Source: Gaertneriomyces semiglobifer
Lineage: Eukaryota; Chytridiomycota; Chytridiomycetes; Spizellomycetales; Spizellomycetaceae
Direction of reading: 5' to 3'
NCBI GenBank assembly: GCA_025558075.1
Contig: JAHLKF010000005.1
Span: forward strand, 496,001 to 560,000
DNA: 64,000 nt
Part shown: positions 22,346-34,438 of the stretch, in pieces
Numbering within the stretch: position 1 is the first letter of the stretch
How the letters are laid out: every line of letters begins with the position of its first letter
Program-made: the position numbers and the translations under genes
The notes under the pieces: generated by a model
Database searches by the model: none
Seen by the model: only the letters and a program-made list of their open reading frames with translations
Told to the model about the DNA's origin: nothing

Positions 22346-23731
22346 ATGCTTTCGTGCGTTACTCGTTCGCTGCTTACAACGTCGCTGACCCGCTCGGGTC
22401 TTGCCGGGCGAGCCGGTTGCCGACTGGCCCCTGTTGTGTTGTGCGTCAAGCGACCTCTCTCGACCTTGTCGCAAGATCGTACCTTGAGGCAACGAAGCCG
22501 CGCGGTTGAAAAAGTTCTTTCGTCCGATAGACTTGGTTCGCGCGCCGGATTGGCTACCGCCTCGCCTCAATTAACCGAGGAAGCCCCTTCCTTCCCTGCA
22601 GCTTGGTCGAGCAACGGTGACATGGTGACTGTTCAGTTTTCTGATGGTGCTACCACGTCTTTCAATGGAATATGGTTGCGTGACCACTGCCGCTGTCCGT
22701 CGTGTTTTCATGTCGTCACCAAACAGCGGCTGATCGACACGGTTTCTATACCACTCGACATCAAGCCTTCTCAAGTCGACATTTCTGATGATGGAAAGTT
22801 CTTAAAGCTTGTATGGGAGAATGATGGACATGAAAGCATGATAGACCTGGATTGGCTTCGCGCACATTCCTACGACCCCGCGCTATCCTTAGATACTACC
22901 GTTCGTCCGCAAAAACTCTGGGGGGCAGAGTTAATCAATGATTTGCCTACCGTCGAGTACCAGGACGTAATGTCTTCCGACAAAGGCCTCGCGCAATGGC
23001 TGGAGCACATTGACGTTTATGGCATCGGATTTGTTGAGAATGTTCCCATCACCCCAGAGGCTACAGAGCAGCTTGGTCGGCGTATAGCGTTCATACGGGA
23101 GACACATTACGGGACGTTTTGGGATTTCACTTCCGACTTGGCACATGGCGATACTGCGTATACATCTTTGGGGCTGCCTGCTCACACAGATACTACGTAC
23201 TTCACCGATCCTATTGGCCTTCAATTGTTCCACTTACTTGAACACGATGGGACAGGTGGCGAGCAGATATATGTGGATGGCTTCAACGTGGCATCACAAC
23301 TGAAAGAGAAACACCCATGGGCATACGATATTTTGTCAAACACACGCATTTCCGCTCATTCTGCAGGAGACGCCAGCACTTTACTTGAACCTTCTTTTGC
23401 GCGTCCTATTATCAACCATGATCCAACTACAGGCAGATTGTATCAAGTTCGCTTCAACAACGACGATCGATCGGTCTTTAACCATCTGTCAGCTGACCAA
23501 GTTCGTGACTATTATGCGGCGCTGAAGGAATGGACTAGCCTTTTGCGGTCACCGAAGAACGAAATAAGAGTGCGATTACTACCTGGGCGTGCTGTCATCA
23601 TGGATAACTGGCGCGTGTTGCACGGTCGGGCGGCGTTCACCGGCCATCGCCGATTGACAGGTGCTTACATTAATATGGATGATTACAGAAGTCGCGTGAA
23701 GACCATCCTGGACGGAAAGTCCATTCGATAA
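22346..23731 (+). CDS. TMLHE: Trimethyllysine dioxygenase, mitochondrial
   Basis: Fe(II)/2-oxoglutarate dioxygenase that hydroxylates N6-trimethyllysine, the first step of carnitine synthesis. A single exon gives 461 residues. The N-terminus is an Arg/Ser/Leu-rich mitochondrial presequence of about 70 residues. A small Cys/His cluster (LRDHCRCPSCFH) at about residues 112-123 is the zinc motif of the BBOX/TMLHE group. The catalytic domain shows DTAYTSLGLPAHTDTTYF, with the HxD iron ligands, QVRFNNDDRSVFN, and NWRVLHGRAAFTGHRRL with the distal His and the 2-oxoglutarate Arg. These favour TMLHE over gamma-butyrobetaine dioxygenase. I take the ATG at 22346; no earlier in-frame ATG is credible. 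Convergent with CWC21, 128 bp apart. Confidence 0.93.
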   Translation: MLSCVTRSLLTTSLTRSGLAGRAGCRLAPVVLCVKRPLSTLSQDRTLRQRSRAVEKVLSSDRLGSRAGLATASPQLTEEAPSFPAAWSSNGDMVTVQFSDGATTSFNGIWLRDHCRCPSCFHVVTKQRLIDTVSIPLDIKPSQVDISDDGKFLKLVWENDGHESMIDLDWLRAHSYDPALSLDTTVRPQKLWGAELINDLPTVEYQDVMSSDKGLAQWLEHIDVYGIGFVENVPITPEATEQLGRRIAFIRETHYGTFWDFTSDLAHGDTAYTSLGLPAHTDTTYFTDPIGLQLFHLLEHDGTGGEQIYVDGFNVASQLKEKHPWAYDILSNTRISAHSAGDASTLLEPSFARPIINHDPTTGRLYQVRFNNDDRSVFNHLSADQVRDYYAALKEWTSLLRSPKNEIRVRLLPGRAVIMDNWRVLHGRAAFTGHRRLTGAYINMDDYRSRVKTILDGKSIR

Positions 23732-23859
23732 CGTTAGGTATCACAAGTAGTATTAGAATAGCGTAGCGTGCTGCGTTAGTAGCCTTCACATAGGTTTTGT
23801 ACATTTTGTTCATAGGACACCGTGTTTGCCTAATATCATCACAACAAATCTGCATGCAA

Positions 23860-25555
23860 TTATGACCTGCTAGAGCTGCTGCTTCTACTACTCCTAGATG
23901 ACCTGCAACTACTCTGGTATGATCGACTTCGAGAACGTCCCCTCCTCAAAGGACTCGTCGAGCGGCGCCGATCCCGTGCAGGGCTTGCGCTGGGCGAGCG
24001 ACGCCTTTTGCGAACGGGACTGGAGTCTCCTGAATTCCGCTCTTTACATAATGGACTACGGTCAGCGCGGTGCTGTAGGGCGTTCGTTGGCCGCACAACA
24101 GTTGCAGCTGGCGTTGTAACCATTTGTGGCTGCCTACGGCTAGGATGCACAAACATATCCGCCGCCGGGGTTGCGGGTGCAGGCGCAGCCTCTTCGCGAA
24201 CGTCGGTTCGCTGTGGGGCTGCAGCTGGTGTCTTTTCCGAAGACCGAGACCGCGACTGCTTCCTGCTCCGAGGAGGTGGCGACTGAACTTTAATTCGTTT
24301 AGGAGACGGAGTTTGACCCCTCGAGGGCGCGCGGCCCTTTCTGATAGGAGACGGAGAATGACGACTGTGTGACATACGGGCCTTCTTCCTATCTGGCGAT
24401 CGAGACCGACTGCTGGACGGTGAACGCGCCTTCTTCCTTATCGGTGAGGGAGAACGACTACTGGATGGCGACCGACCTTTCCTTCTGATCCGCGACGACG
24501 AACGGCTACTTGAACGTGAACGGGCGGTCTTTTGGTGCCGCCACGGAGAGCGACTTCCAGATGGAGAGCGACGGCTAGTAGAACGACGACCTCTGCCACG
24601 TCGATCAAACTTCCCAATTTCCGAACTGGAAGATGACACTGAGCGTCTACGTCGACGTGGTGAAATATCGCTGCTGGGGCTCCGGCGTCTTCGGTTCGAT
24701 GAAGTTCTTGAGGAACTCCTTCTATAGTCGCGTCGCTCGCCCTCTCCTTTCGGTCCCGATCTGCCACGCCTGTTTACTGTTTCTTCATCCAAATACTCCC
24801 TTCGCCGAGAAGACCGGTAGCCTGAGCGGTCGACACTGTCTGGTCTTCTGCCATTCCGTCGCGAATATTCAATGGATACTCGATCCTGGTGTTGCCCAGA
24901 CTCCTTCACCCGTAGCTTGGCTTCCTTGGCCCTCTGCTTGGCATCTTCCAAGCGTTTTGACTCGGCCTCTTCCATGCGTTGTCGTTTCTCCTCTTCCCGC
25001 CGTTCACGTTCTTGCACTCTTTCCTGCTTAAGCTTCTCTTGAAGGTCCCGATCAAAGGCCGCCCCGGAGACAAAGTCGTTGGATATACCTAAAGCGTGCT
25101 TGGCGCGCTCATTTGCCTTCTCTTTCGCTTCGGCCATTTGATGAACTTGGTATTCCTGCAATTTCTTGGAATCTCGCTTCATGTGTTCCAAGTTTTGTAA
25201 GAGCTCTTGACGCATTGCGTCCACTCGAGCTTCAACGTCCTCTTCAGACATACCCTCCGACTCTAATTGTTCCTGCAAATGGAGACATTTTACTTCTACT
25301 TCACGTTTTTTCTCATGTTCAAGGATGTCCTGATTGGCCTTGCGCATTTGAAAGGGCTTCAGATCATCTATTGAAGCATTGTCCTGTCTTCTCTCACGTG
25401 GCCGTAAGGACGATAAATTCCTTTGCACATAACCATTGGTGCCTGATCCTCTCGCAGTGGACAAGCCTAGAAAGAAGGACGCAACAGAGTGAGCCCAAAT
25501 TCATCAGCCCTTTCTAGATCCTTACAAAAAGTACGTTACCAATTCCGTTGTACAT
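23860..25555 (-). CDS. CWC21: Cwc21/SRRM2-like spliceosome protein
   Basis: An SR-related protein that binds the catalytic spliceosome near Prp8 and Snu114. A 16-nt first exon (ATG at 25555) is spliced over a 73-nt intron (25539-25467) to give MYNGIGLSTARGSGTNGYVQ, the signature N-terminus of Cwc21 and SRRM2. The cwf21 domain follows at about residues 55-100 (EHEKKREVEVKCLHLQEQLE...). Then comes a helical, charged region to about residue 210, and an RS domain of about 330 residues with repeated SPSPIRKK/SPSSSRS units, much longer than in budding yeast. Total is 540 residues. A telomere-repeat-like box lies about 105 bp upstream of the ATG. Confidence 0.93.
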
Positions 25556-25658
25556 CCTGAGAGCCTACTGTTGGTTGTCGTCTCTAAATTCACAGATTGC
25601 CCAATTTCGAACATCGTTCAAAAGGCCCAAAGCTGCGCAGACGGCACAGTCATGACGC

Positions 25659-25670
25659 CTAGGGTTAGGG
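25659..25670. promoter_or_regulatory. Telomere-repeat-like box upstream of CWC21
   Basis: CTAGGGTTAGGG lies 104 bp upstream of the CWC21 start codon. Two TTAGGG-type units in tandem, the binding sequence of Tbf1/TRF-type Myb factors. Similar boxes are at 28438, 39205 and 61707. Confidence 0.5.
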
Positions 25671-25922
25671 TATGCTTAATAATCAAACTCCGCTGGCGCG
25701 CGCGTTTCTGTTCGATGAGTAGCCCAGTTGCTTAAAAACAAAGGCCATCTTAGGGGCGATACAGGATCCGCTCATATCGGCGTTTTATGGGCACTATTTA
25801 TCGCTCGCTGCTGATGCTGATTTGTGAAGGCTAGAATGGGTCTTTTGTGAATGACGTACTATTATAGCCTACCGAATTGTGGAAGTGGATTCAACCACCT
25901 CCAGGCATCGTTCTTTTGTGCT

Positions 25923-25930
25923 TTACGTAA
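25923..25930. promoter_or_regulatory. TTACGTAA palindrome upstream of CaMK gene
   Basis: Perfect bZIP-type palindrome about 195 bp upstream of the preferred kinase start and 50 bp before a TATA-like box. Confidence 0.4.
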
Positions 25931-26117
25931 TGAGACAAGCCCTCTCTTAACGTCTGTCCACACACGCTGGTTGGCGGCAATATAGATTTAAATAGCAGTT
26001 CTGGTTCCCAAACTTCCCTTCGAACGGTTTTCGTGCCTCCATATGCTACTGCTCAGCCAGTGGCAATCACATAATCCCCACTTGAACAACTTTCGTCGTA
26101 GTGATTGGTACCCAAGT

Positions 26118-27695
<1,578 letters not shown>

Positions 27696-27722
27696 TCAGT
27701 GTTGTTTAGACCTTGAACTTTC

Positions 27723-27728
27723 AATAAA
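27723..27728 (+). terminator. AATAAA polyadenylation signal
   Basis: AATAAA 28 bp after the CaMK stop codon, in the 162-bp gap between convergent genes. Confidence 0.5.
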
Positions 27729-27857
27729 TTCGTTTCTGCCCTAATTTCAATGTATTCCCCAAAATCAATTTTTTCATTTCTGCCTAACTCGACTACATTG
27801 CAAAACAGTGTTCTCATTCGAGTTGTTGTGATAGTGTTCAAAAATCTACACTAACAA

Positions 27858-28244
27858 CTAGTGAGCTTCGTCAGCCTTGCCTGACGAATGGCGGCTCCAC
27901 GTCTTCTGATAGCGGCCATGAGGATCGTACAGCTTCACTTGTTCGTCCTGTTTGACTGTATTCCAAGGAGTCGGGTTCGACCTGTAGGGTCCCAATTCAG
28001 GAAAACCATGTCGTGTTGGCCAGTTTGCTCGTCCATTCTGTTTACCTTGAAGACCAGACAACGTCAGGATTCTGACTCCGACGGGCAGCCACGTAGAATA
28101 CTCCAGCGACAGCCACTCCCATCACGGCGAATAGAGGATACACCTGCATTAAAATGTTACATGAGCTCTGCACTTAAGAGTAAAGGGGGAGTGAAGATGG
28201 ATACTAACGCCAGAAGGCACATTTCTGAGGGAGTAGTGAACCAT
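27858..28244 (-). CDS. NDUFA4: NDUFA4/B12D-like small mitochondrial membrane protein
   Basis: Three short exons (28244-28209, 28143 to about 28047, and about 27984-27858) give 85 residues. VYPLFAVMGVAVAGVFYVA is the single membrane helix, followed by the family block PDVVW and NPTPWN, and KLYDPHGRYQKTW near the C-terminus. These match the B12D/NDUFA4 family, whose members sit in the inner mitochondrial membrane; human NDUFA4 (81 residues) is a cytochrome c oxidase subunit. The first exon, MVHYSLRNVPSG, replaces the start that could otherwise be made at an ATG just inside the intron. A TATATATAAG-like element on this strand lies about 115 bp upstream of the ATG, and a telomere-repeat-like box is further upstream. 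Confidence 0.85.
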
Positions 28245-29004
28245 TTTCTCTTAAAGTAACAAAACTTGAAACTAGGAAAGCGATTTGGGTAACAGAAATG
28301 ATGTCGGTTTCGTTTGGTATGCTAATGAGACTGCCCCTACAGTACCTCTCTGGAGACTCTTATATATGCCAGACTTCAAGGTGGGCTTCAACGCGTTGTG
28401 GGGCGGTGTTTGGCTCACGTAAGCGGCGAAGGTGTGTACCCTAACCCTTGTCTTGCTGACTTAAGCATCTCCGACCGCGCGGCTGGCCTCTTTCAGTCAA
28501 CCAGTTCTGCTTCTTCACCAAGTCGAGCGATCCAAAGACGTTGCGATTCAGTTTGAATATCGACACAACAGATGCGAATCCACTGTGAGATATGAAATAC
28601 ACAGACCCCATGGCTTTTCGAAATCAGTTAGGGGCATCGGCCAATTCCTCTCTCCACCTGGTTCCAACTCGCTGATGCACAATATCCACATAATGTACCT
28701 CGTGTTGGGAGCGCCTATGCCAACTCCATCCTCTGGGACGCCGGAACTATCGCAGTTGCTCTCAGGTTTCCTTCGGATTGATTGTTGTTGAGGTCAACTG
28801 TTCTAATCGACAAATGCCTCATGCAATCGATAACAGCAAAGTGCCCGCGAATGGAATTCTGCCTGACAGCGACGATCTCACTGGCAGTCCAACGCAGGCA
28901 CTTAGCGTACGGGAAGGAGATAATCAGCACAGAGGAGGTCTAGGGCATTCCTTGGAGTTGCTTGGCGATCAATTCCTTCCTCCTCCCGGGCGTGCAGCGC
29001 TTCC
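28245..29004. promoter_or_regulatory. Divergent promoter between NDUFA4-like and CWH43 genes
   Basis: 760 bp. A minus-strand TATA-like element (28359-28369) and a double telomere-type repeat ACCCTAACCCT (28438-28448) lie on the NDUFA4-like side. An open frame on the + strand from 28778 across the CWH43 start is probably chance. Nothing else was seen. Confidence 0.5.
28438..28448. promoter_or_regulatory. Telomere-repeat-like box upstream of NDUFA4-like gene
   Basis: ACCCTAACCCT (the opposite strand of AGGGTTAGGGT), 194 bp upstream of the NDUFA4-like start. Confidence 0.5.
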
Positions 29005-32000
29005 ATGGCTGTTGGGAATCCGCGACAACGAGTGCCAGCTCAGTTGGCTGAAAAGACCACCGTACTCCCAGATGTTTCTTGGGAAGAAGACGACGGTTGG
29101 AAACCTTCACATGCAGTCAAAACTGGTGCTCCAACGGACAGGACGATTGTTAAGGTACACGGATGCCTGGATATTGTTTGGTCACACATGTGTTTGACAT
29201 CCTGGGATAGATCCCGGCCGTCCTGATTCCTTACTTGCATACGGTTTTTGCCTACTCTGCTTTCATAGCTGCTCTGGCGATTTGCTACCAGACACGATGG
29301 CATCGGGTGCTCAAAAACGAGGTAGCTGGGTGGCCGCAAGAATGGTTTCCAAGCATTTCAGCAGTCACGGGTGATTGGTATCCTGCGCGCAATGTTTTTC
29401 AAATATTTATTGCTTTGACCTCAGGTAAGCCACAGCACCACAAGGCACGCTGTGAAGGGCCCTGCATCTGACCTCATTATTACCAGGACCTCGCTTTTTG
29501 TTGATCGCAGCCAATTACCTTGTTCATCGAGTGGAGATGACCGCCAAAGCCACCGTCGCAGCTCGCCTGACTGCATTGTTTGGTATTTTACGCACTCTGT
29601 CCTGTGGCGGTTGGGTGTATATCACTTCATCGGACGATCACAGCTGGCATGACATTTTCATGATCAGCTACCTCGTGTGCGGACTCTTATACATGGTCGG
29701 TATGGTGTGGACGTCGCGGCGATCTTCTCGTTTCGGCATTGAGACTGGCTGGAAATTCCGCCTCGGCTGCCTTGGTGGCTTTTTGGGCCTAGTGCCGTTC
29801 TTGGTATACTGGTTTGTACAACACAAAATCAAGCGCATCCCCGGTGGTAAGTATTCAAAGTGACCGGTGGTCGATTACCTCAATATTTCAATATTGATAG
29901 CTTTTCTTCAGCCTACTCAGTTTATGCCTGTTTCGAATGGGCTGTAATATTATTTGACGTTGGCTTCGATCACGCGTCCGCAATCGACCTCAAGGAAACC
30001 TGCATTGAACTACCCCTCCCCTCTCGTGCTGGTGCACCGAAAATGCCGCGATCCGTAGACGCCACAGCACCGGCTGAGGTGGCTGCTGCTCCCGTTTCTT
30101 TCTCATCCATTTCCTCGCACATAGTTGACACGTACATGGGTGGGTTGAGCAGCGCTTCCCAGCATCAAGACTGATGCTTCTAGAATAATATACTCACCTT
30201 TGTACGAATTAGCATGTTTATTTTGGTCTATGAACACCTCACTGGGGTTAGTCATCTGGTACTTCCCGCTGTGGAATATGGGAATCTCCGGTTTTGAAGC
30301 ATTTCTTTTCGTCACACTTTCCCCAACCTTTTTGGCCATCCGTATCTTCCGTCGCGTCGTACACCGATTTTCCGGTGTATTTCATCTACTATCATTAATC
30401 GGCCTACTTTCCTATCACTTCACTGACCCAACAGTGCGACTCGTATGTGTGGGCGTCGGCGTTGGGTTGTCCACTCTCTCGTGGGCATCTAGCTTTTTGG
30501 ATGGTGATGGATTGGGATCAACAGTACTTAATTGGAACAAGTGCCTACCCTTCCTACTGGGACTACTTGTGAGCAATGTCCTCAAAATTTACAACTACTC
30601 ACTGAACCCGCTTTGGCCGACTGTGCGCCCGGAACACGGAGGCCTGCAACTACCTGCCTTTGCCTTGGGAATTGTAGCGTGTTTTCAAATCATGCTGCGA
30701 ACACATGCTTCGGAGTTCAAAGGCGAAACGATGAGCAAAGCCGACGGTGAGGATGCTGCAAGCAGCGGGACCACATCGTCCCCTGAGCTCAAACAGCCAC
30801 GCAAACCCAAACATTGGCTAGCAGCTGCCACTGGTTTAGGCTCGGTATTATTCCTCTTGCACAGTATGCTCTCTGACTCTGGAATTTTTTGTCGTTGGGC
30901 GGTCGACGGCTATCCTCACCCTGGACCGGATCCTGTATATGGGGGCACAACCGTTTTGCTCGCTATGGGTCTGGGAATTGCATTATCTAAAAATCAAGTC
31001 TTGGTTACCAAGACCGGTTGGTGGGCCCTGGGTACTGCTGGCGTGTTTGCGCTGTACGTCGCCCCGAAGTGGTCGACAGCAGGGCGCTCTTTGGGATTTC
31101 TTGGAGGTCTCTTGTTTGCCGTTCACACCATGTCCGTTGCCCCTGCTTTACTGCAGCAGATGGCTTTCTTCCCTGCCGGGCGAACCTTCTTCGTAGGAAC
31201 CTTCATCTACTGCCTCCTACAACTAGCCCACGTTTGGGTGGTCGCATATGCATTTGTTCCTGGAGGGATCTACCTGCGTGAGAGGACCGAGTATGTCATT
31301 GGCGCGGCCCAACTACTTTTATTGGCTGGCGTATTGTCAGCCCGCCACACTCTGTTGGCTGCTCAGGCACGTGAGCCGATTGCCATCCGAGATCGATCTT
31401 CCAAGAGAGAGTATAACCGTTCACTGTATACGATGGCGGTTATCTACGTGGTGTTGTCTGCCGTCGTGGGAAGTAGACTTGCTGCGCGTACGGAACCAAA
31501 GCCATTTCATCCCGAAGAAAGGCTTATGACTAGCGGCATTTGGACCATACACTTTGGTCTTGACAATGAGATGTTCGACAGTCACCAACGTATGGCGGCT
31601 GTGATACAGGAGCTCGAAATGGACGTGATTGGTGAGTTGCACTCATTCGCGGACCCTGTAAGTGCGCTTGCTAATTGTTTTCCTAGGGCTTCTTGAGAGT
31701 GATACTTATCGCATTGTCTTCGGAAATCGTGACATCAGCCAATATTTAGCGGAGACGCTTGGTTATTACGTAGATTATGGGCCTAGCCCGACGAAGCACA
31801 CCTGGGGATGCACCATGTTATCGAAGTTCCCTATCAAAAGATCTACGCACCTGCTTCTCCCATCTCCCGTTGGAGAACTTGCGTGTGCCATCCATGCCAC
31901 GTTAGGTATGCATACCGTTTGTTCGATCTATGGGAGCGCGCTAACAACTTTATTTGACAGACGTCTATGGCACCGAAGTCGATGTGAGCGTGAGCCACAA

Positions 32001-32532
32001 CGGTCAGGAAGAGGATAAATTAGACCGGGAGCTGCAAACAGCTGCATTGGCTGATATAATGAACAAAAGTCCAAACCCGTTTGTGTTCTTGGGATATGTA
32101 GTCACGAAGCCGGGTTTGAAAAACCCGTTGTATCGGACTCTGACCGAGGTGGGCCGTGTCGCCGACGTTGATCCACTCGATTCTAGCAGGTTCGTAAACA
32201 AAATGTGGTTTCACTGACGGTTGCCACCGGCGGTTTTTATCGATTTTTACTTACCCATCCCCTGCAGATGGTGTCAGTACATTTTCTTCCGTGGATTACA
32301 TCGTGTAGCATACGCACGTATCAGCCATGGAGGAATAACAGATACTGAAATTCAAGCAGCGAAGTTTGTACTCCAGTCACCCGAGGATGCTAAGAAAGAA
32401 TTGGTGGCTGTAGGCTTCCCAGACGAGATTCCCAAAAGCAGACAATTTCCCTCGACATTCTACTGGCCAGGTACTCGGGGTCACCGTTATCATGTTTTCA
32501 ATCGACCTAAGTATTGGAATATTGCGTCATGA
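29005..32532 (+). CDS. CWH43: Cwh43 (GPI-anchor lipid remodelling, DRAM/Frag1 plus phosphodiesterase-like domains)
   Basis: Cwh43 replaces diacylglycerol by ceramide in GPI anchors in the ER. The ATG at 29005 opens a short cytosolic exon, then the Frag1/DRAM/Sfk1 N-terminal half with about six helices (IPAVLIPYLHTVFAYS, WFPSISAVTGDWYPARNVFQ). A second polytopic block follows (FLFVTLSPTFLAIRIFRRV, with a run of at least eight helices). The C-terminus is an endonuclease/exonuclease/phosphatase-like domain: GIWTIHFGLDNEMFD, VIGLLESDTYRI with the acidic residue, YYVDYGPSPTKHTWGCTMLS, and VDVSVSHNGQEED. The stop is at 32530-32532. Total is near 970 residues in about eight exons. In yeast the two halves are one protein, as here; in animals PGAP2IP and CWH43 correspond. 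A polyadenylation signal follows at 32618. Confidence 0.9.
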
Positions 32533-32617
32533 GACAACCCTCTAACTAAGTGTGAGGTGATACAAAGGAATATGTTCAGCTACGATGCTTCATGTGGCGT
32601 ATTTGCATTGACATAAA

Positions 32618-32623
32618 AATAAA
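32618..32623 (+). terminator. AATAAA polyadenylation signal
   Basis: AATAAA 86 bp after the CWH43 stop, just before the convergent neighbour ends at 32639. Confidence 0.45.
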
Positions 32624-32638
32624 ACTACTCTACAAGAT

Positions 32639-34161
32639 TCATGATGCCTTGCGTCGCCCATCCTGGGTCCTCGGCGGGCTTGAACCGCATGAGACGGGGA
32701 CTGGCGTGCTAGCGGGCGTTGTCGGGGTTAGTGTTGGAATTCTCCTCACCACTGCTTCCGCAGGCAGAACAGGCACTAGTGTTGAGACCACGCCCCTGTA
32801 ACGGTCGTGTCCGCTGTCAACACGGCCCCCACGGCTCAGCCATCCATCTTCATCCAATGGCTCTGCTGCTGCTGCCGTAGAATGTTCCGGAGGAGTGTCA
32901 ATTTGAGGAGCAGATGGAAGCAAATAATCACAGTTATAGTGTATCAGTCCGAGTGAATCCGTAGAGGTACTTCTAACAGACTGGAGCTCGGCATTGGGCT
33001 TGTGGTGGAGTTGCGGCTCTAAACATGAAACTATGAGCAAGCCTGAAAACAAAGGATTAATACTTGTAATAATGAAACGGCACCTGTATGAACTGCTGTG
33101 GATATTTCAGCAGCGGCTTTGACCCTAGCTCTGTGCCTGAGTATTTTGATCGCACATGCCAAGGCGGTCATGGCGATGGCCGCAGAGCCAATCGACACAA
33201 TCAGCACCGCAGCTAAAACGAAAACGGAGCATCAGTCACTGAGACACTGCACACCGCTTTCACAGTTCGTACCTGTAGACCATGGGTGGGAAAAATTCGA
33301 TTGAAACCACGATCCGACGGACTTGGCCGCTGAAGTAATACGGTCCTTTACGGTTTCCCACGATAAGCGTCCCGTACGGTCGAGTATCAGGAGCACGGTT
33401 GCAGCCACAGCAGTCAGTGAAATCAGCGTGAGTCCCACCCAAAGCAATCTCCGCAGATGTTTACTTTTCAACGCCGTTTTGAGCTTTGGCGGCGATGAAG
33501 TCGCCAGCCCATTGAAACTATGCCCGTTCGTTGGCACTATGTCGAGACAGGTTTCTTTGTGATCGGCCTGCCCTGCGTCAAGGAATGTCCGTTGCGAACG
33601 CCCAATGCTTTCAGAAAACGACTGATTCAACACCGTGGTGGAACCTCTACAGTAGGAGCTCTGCCCAGCAATAGAGCAGTTTAAGGACGGTGAGGAAGAT
33701 AATTGTTCAGTCAAAGGGGCTGGCTGGTATGTCCGACCGGGTAGTTCTACAGGAAGATTCGTCCTGGCCACACGAGGGACGCCGGTACTGATGGGTGCCA
33801 AAGAAACCCGTCGCAAGTATCCCATCGGAACATCTTTACTGGGCACTGATCCACTGGCACCCGGTGGGTCGTCAGAGGTACCGATGACGGAAGGTAGGCT
33901 ACTTTCACGCCCAGCCGCTGCAAGGTCCTCCTCCCATACGGCCATCGCCTCACGCAGGGGAGTGTTGTAATGGGAACCTAGTGAGTATGCGATGCTGAGA
34001 TCCGATCCTTGCCTTCGCATCATATGTGAGGCAGAACTAGTGGCCGGCAGTCGGGATAGCGTCCGGCTTGCACTCTTGTGTGAAGATGACTCTTGGTGAT
34101 GGGATTGACTGTCCCAGCTCGACAGAGGCAGGCTAATGATTTGGTTGTTGAAGAGACCCAT
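32639..34161 (-). CDS. Unrecognised two-transmembrane, Ser-rich protein
   Basis: I do not recognise this protein. From the ATG at 34161 a first exon encodes about 290 residues: a Ser-rich N-terminal 200 residues, then a basic block (KSKHLRRLLWVGLTLI) leading into a membrane helix at about residues 235-257. A short amphipathic loop with a Trp (SWFQSNFSHPW) follows, and an intron starting at GTACGA. The second exon gives another helix (AVLIVSIGSAAIAMTALAC) and a basic flank. A third exon ends in a Pro/Ser/Thr-rich tail with the stop at 32639-32641. Total is about 470 residues. Both ends would face the same side of the membrane. It is tandem with, and downstream of, the syntaxin gene on the same strand. 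Confidence 0.7.
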
Positions 34162-34321
34162 TCTGCCCAAACCTGTACACTGGTCAAGCTGCCTAAGAGG
34201 ACGGCAATGAAGTAATTGCTGGCATCACAAAGGGCTTCGGTTATGTGTTTTCGCTTGAAAATCAAGGTCTAAAAACAAACCTGAGCGCGCGAAACGCGCG
34301 GGAGACAACCGCGGAGCGGAG

Positions 34322-34329
34322 TTACGTAA
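34322..34329. promoter_or_regulatory. TTACGTAA palindrome (bZIP-type site)
   Basis: Perfect 8-bp palindrome about 160 bp upstream of the two-TM gene start, between it and the syntaxin stop. The TTACGTAA core is bound by Yap/Pap1 and related bZIP factors. Confidence 0.4.
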
Positions 34330-34348
34330 TGACCAAAAGAATCCCAAC

Positions 34349-34354
34349 TTTATT
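34349..34354 (-). terminator. AATAAA polyadenylation signal
   Basis: AATAAA on the minus strand, 85 bp after the syntaxin stop codon. Confidence 0.45.
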
Positions 34355-34438
34355 CCACAAAGCACCATCACTCAATCACACCGATGTATGTACAGATGTT
34401 CCCCAGTCCAACGCAAGTCTCAGGCAGATTGTCTAGGT

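Larger units (their letters stand above)
25556..26117. promoter_or_regulatory. Divergent promoter between CWC21 and CaMK genes
   Basis: About 560 bp. It holds a double telomere-type repeat (CTAGGGTTAGGG, 25659-25670), a TTACGTAA palindrome at 25923-25930, and an AT-rich TATA-like box TATAGATTTAAATA at 25981-25994, placed to serve the kinase gene. An ATG at 26043 precedes the preferred kinase start in the same frame. Confidence 0.55.

Noticed and set aside
25659..25670. TTAGGG units as a telomere or telomere-fusion scar
   Set aside because: Only two units at each place, always between ordinary genes near start codons; no long array or subtelomeric sequence.
26043..26117. Earlier ATG for the CaMK gene
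   Set aside because: Not excluded; the 25 extra residues look unlike a kinase N-terminus, so the later ATG was preferred, but a TATA-like box at 25981 would favour the first ATG.
28778..29197. 139-codon + strand ORF over the CWH43 start
   Set aside because: It overlaps the CWH43 first exon in another frame; only the CWH43 frame splices into the membrane domain.
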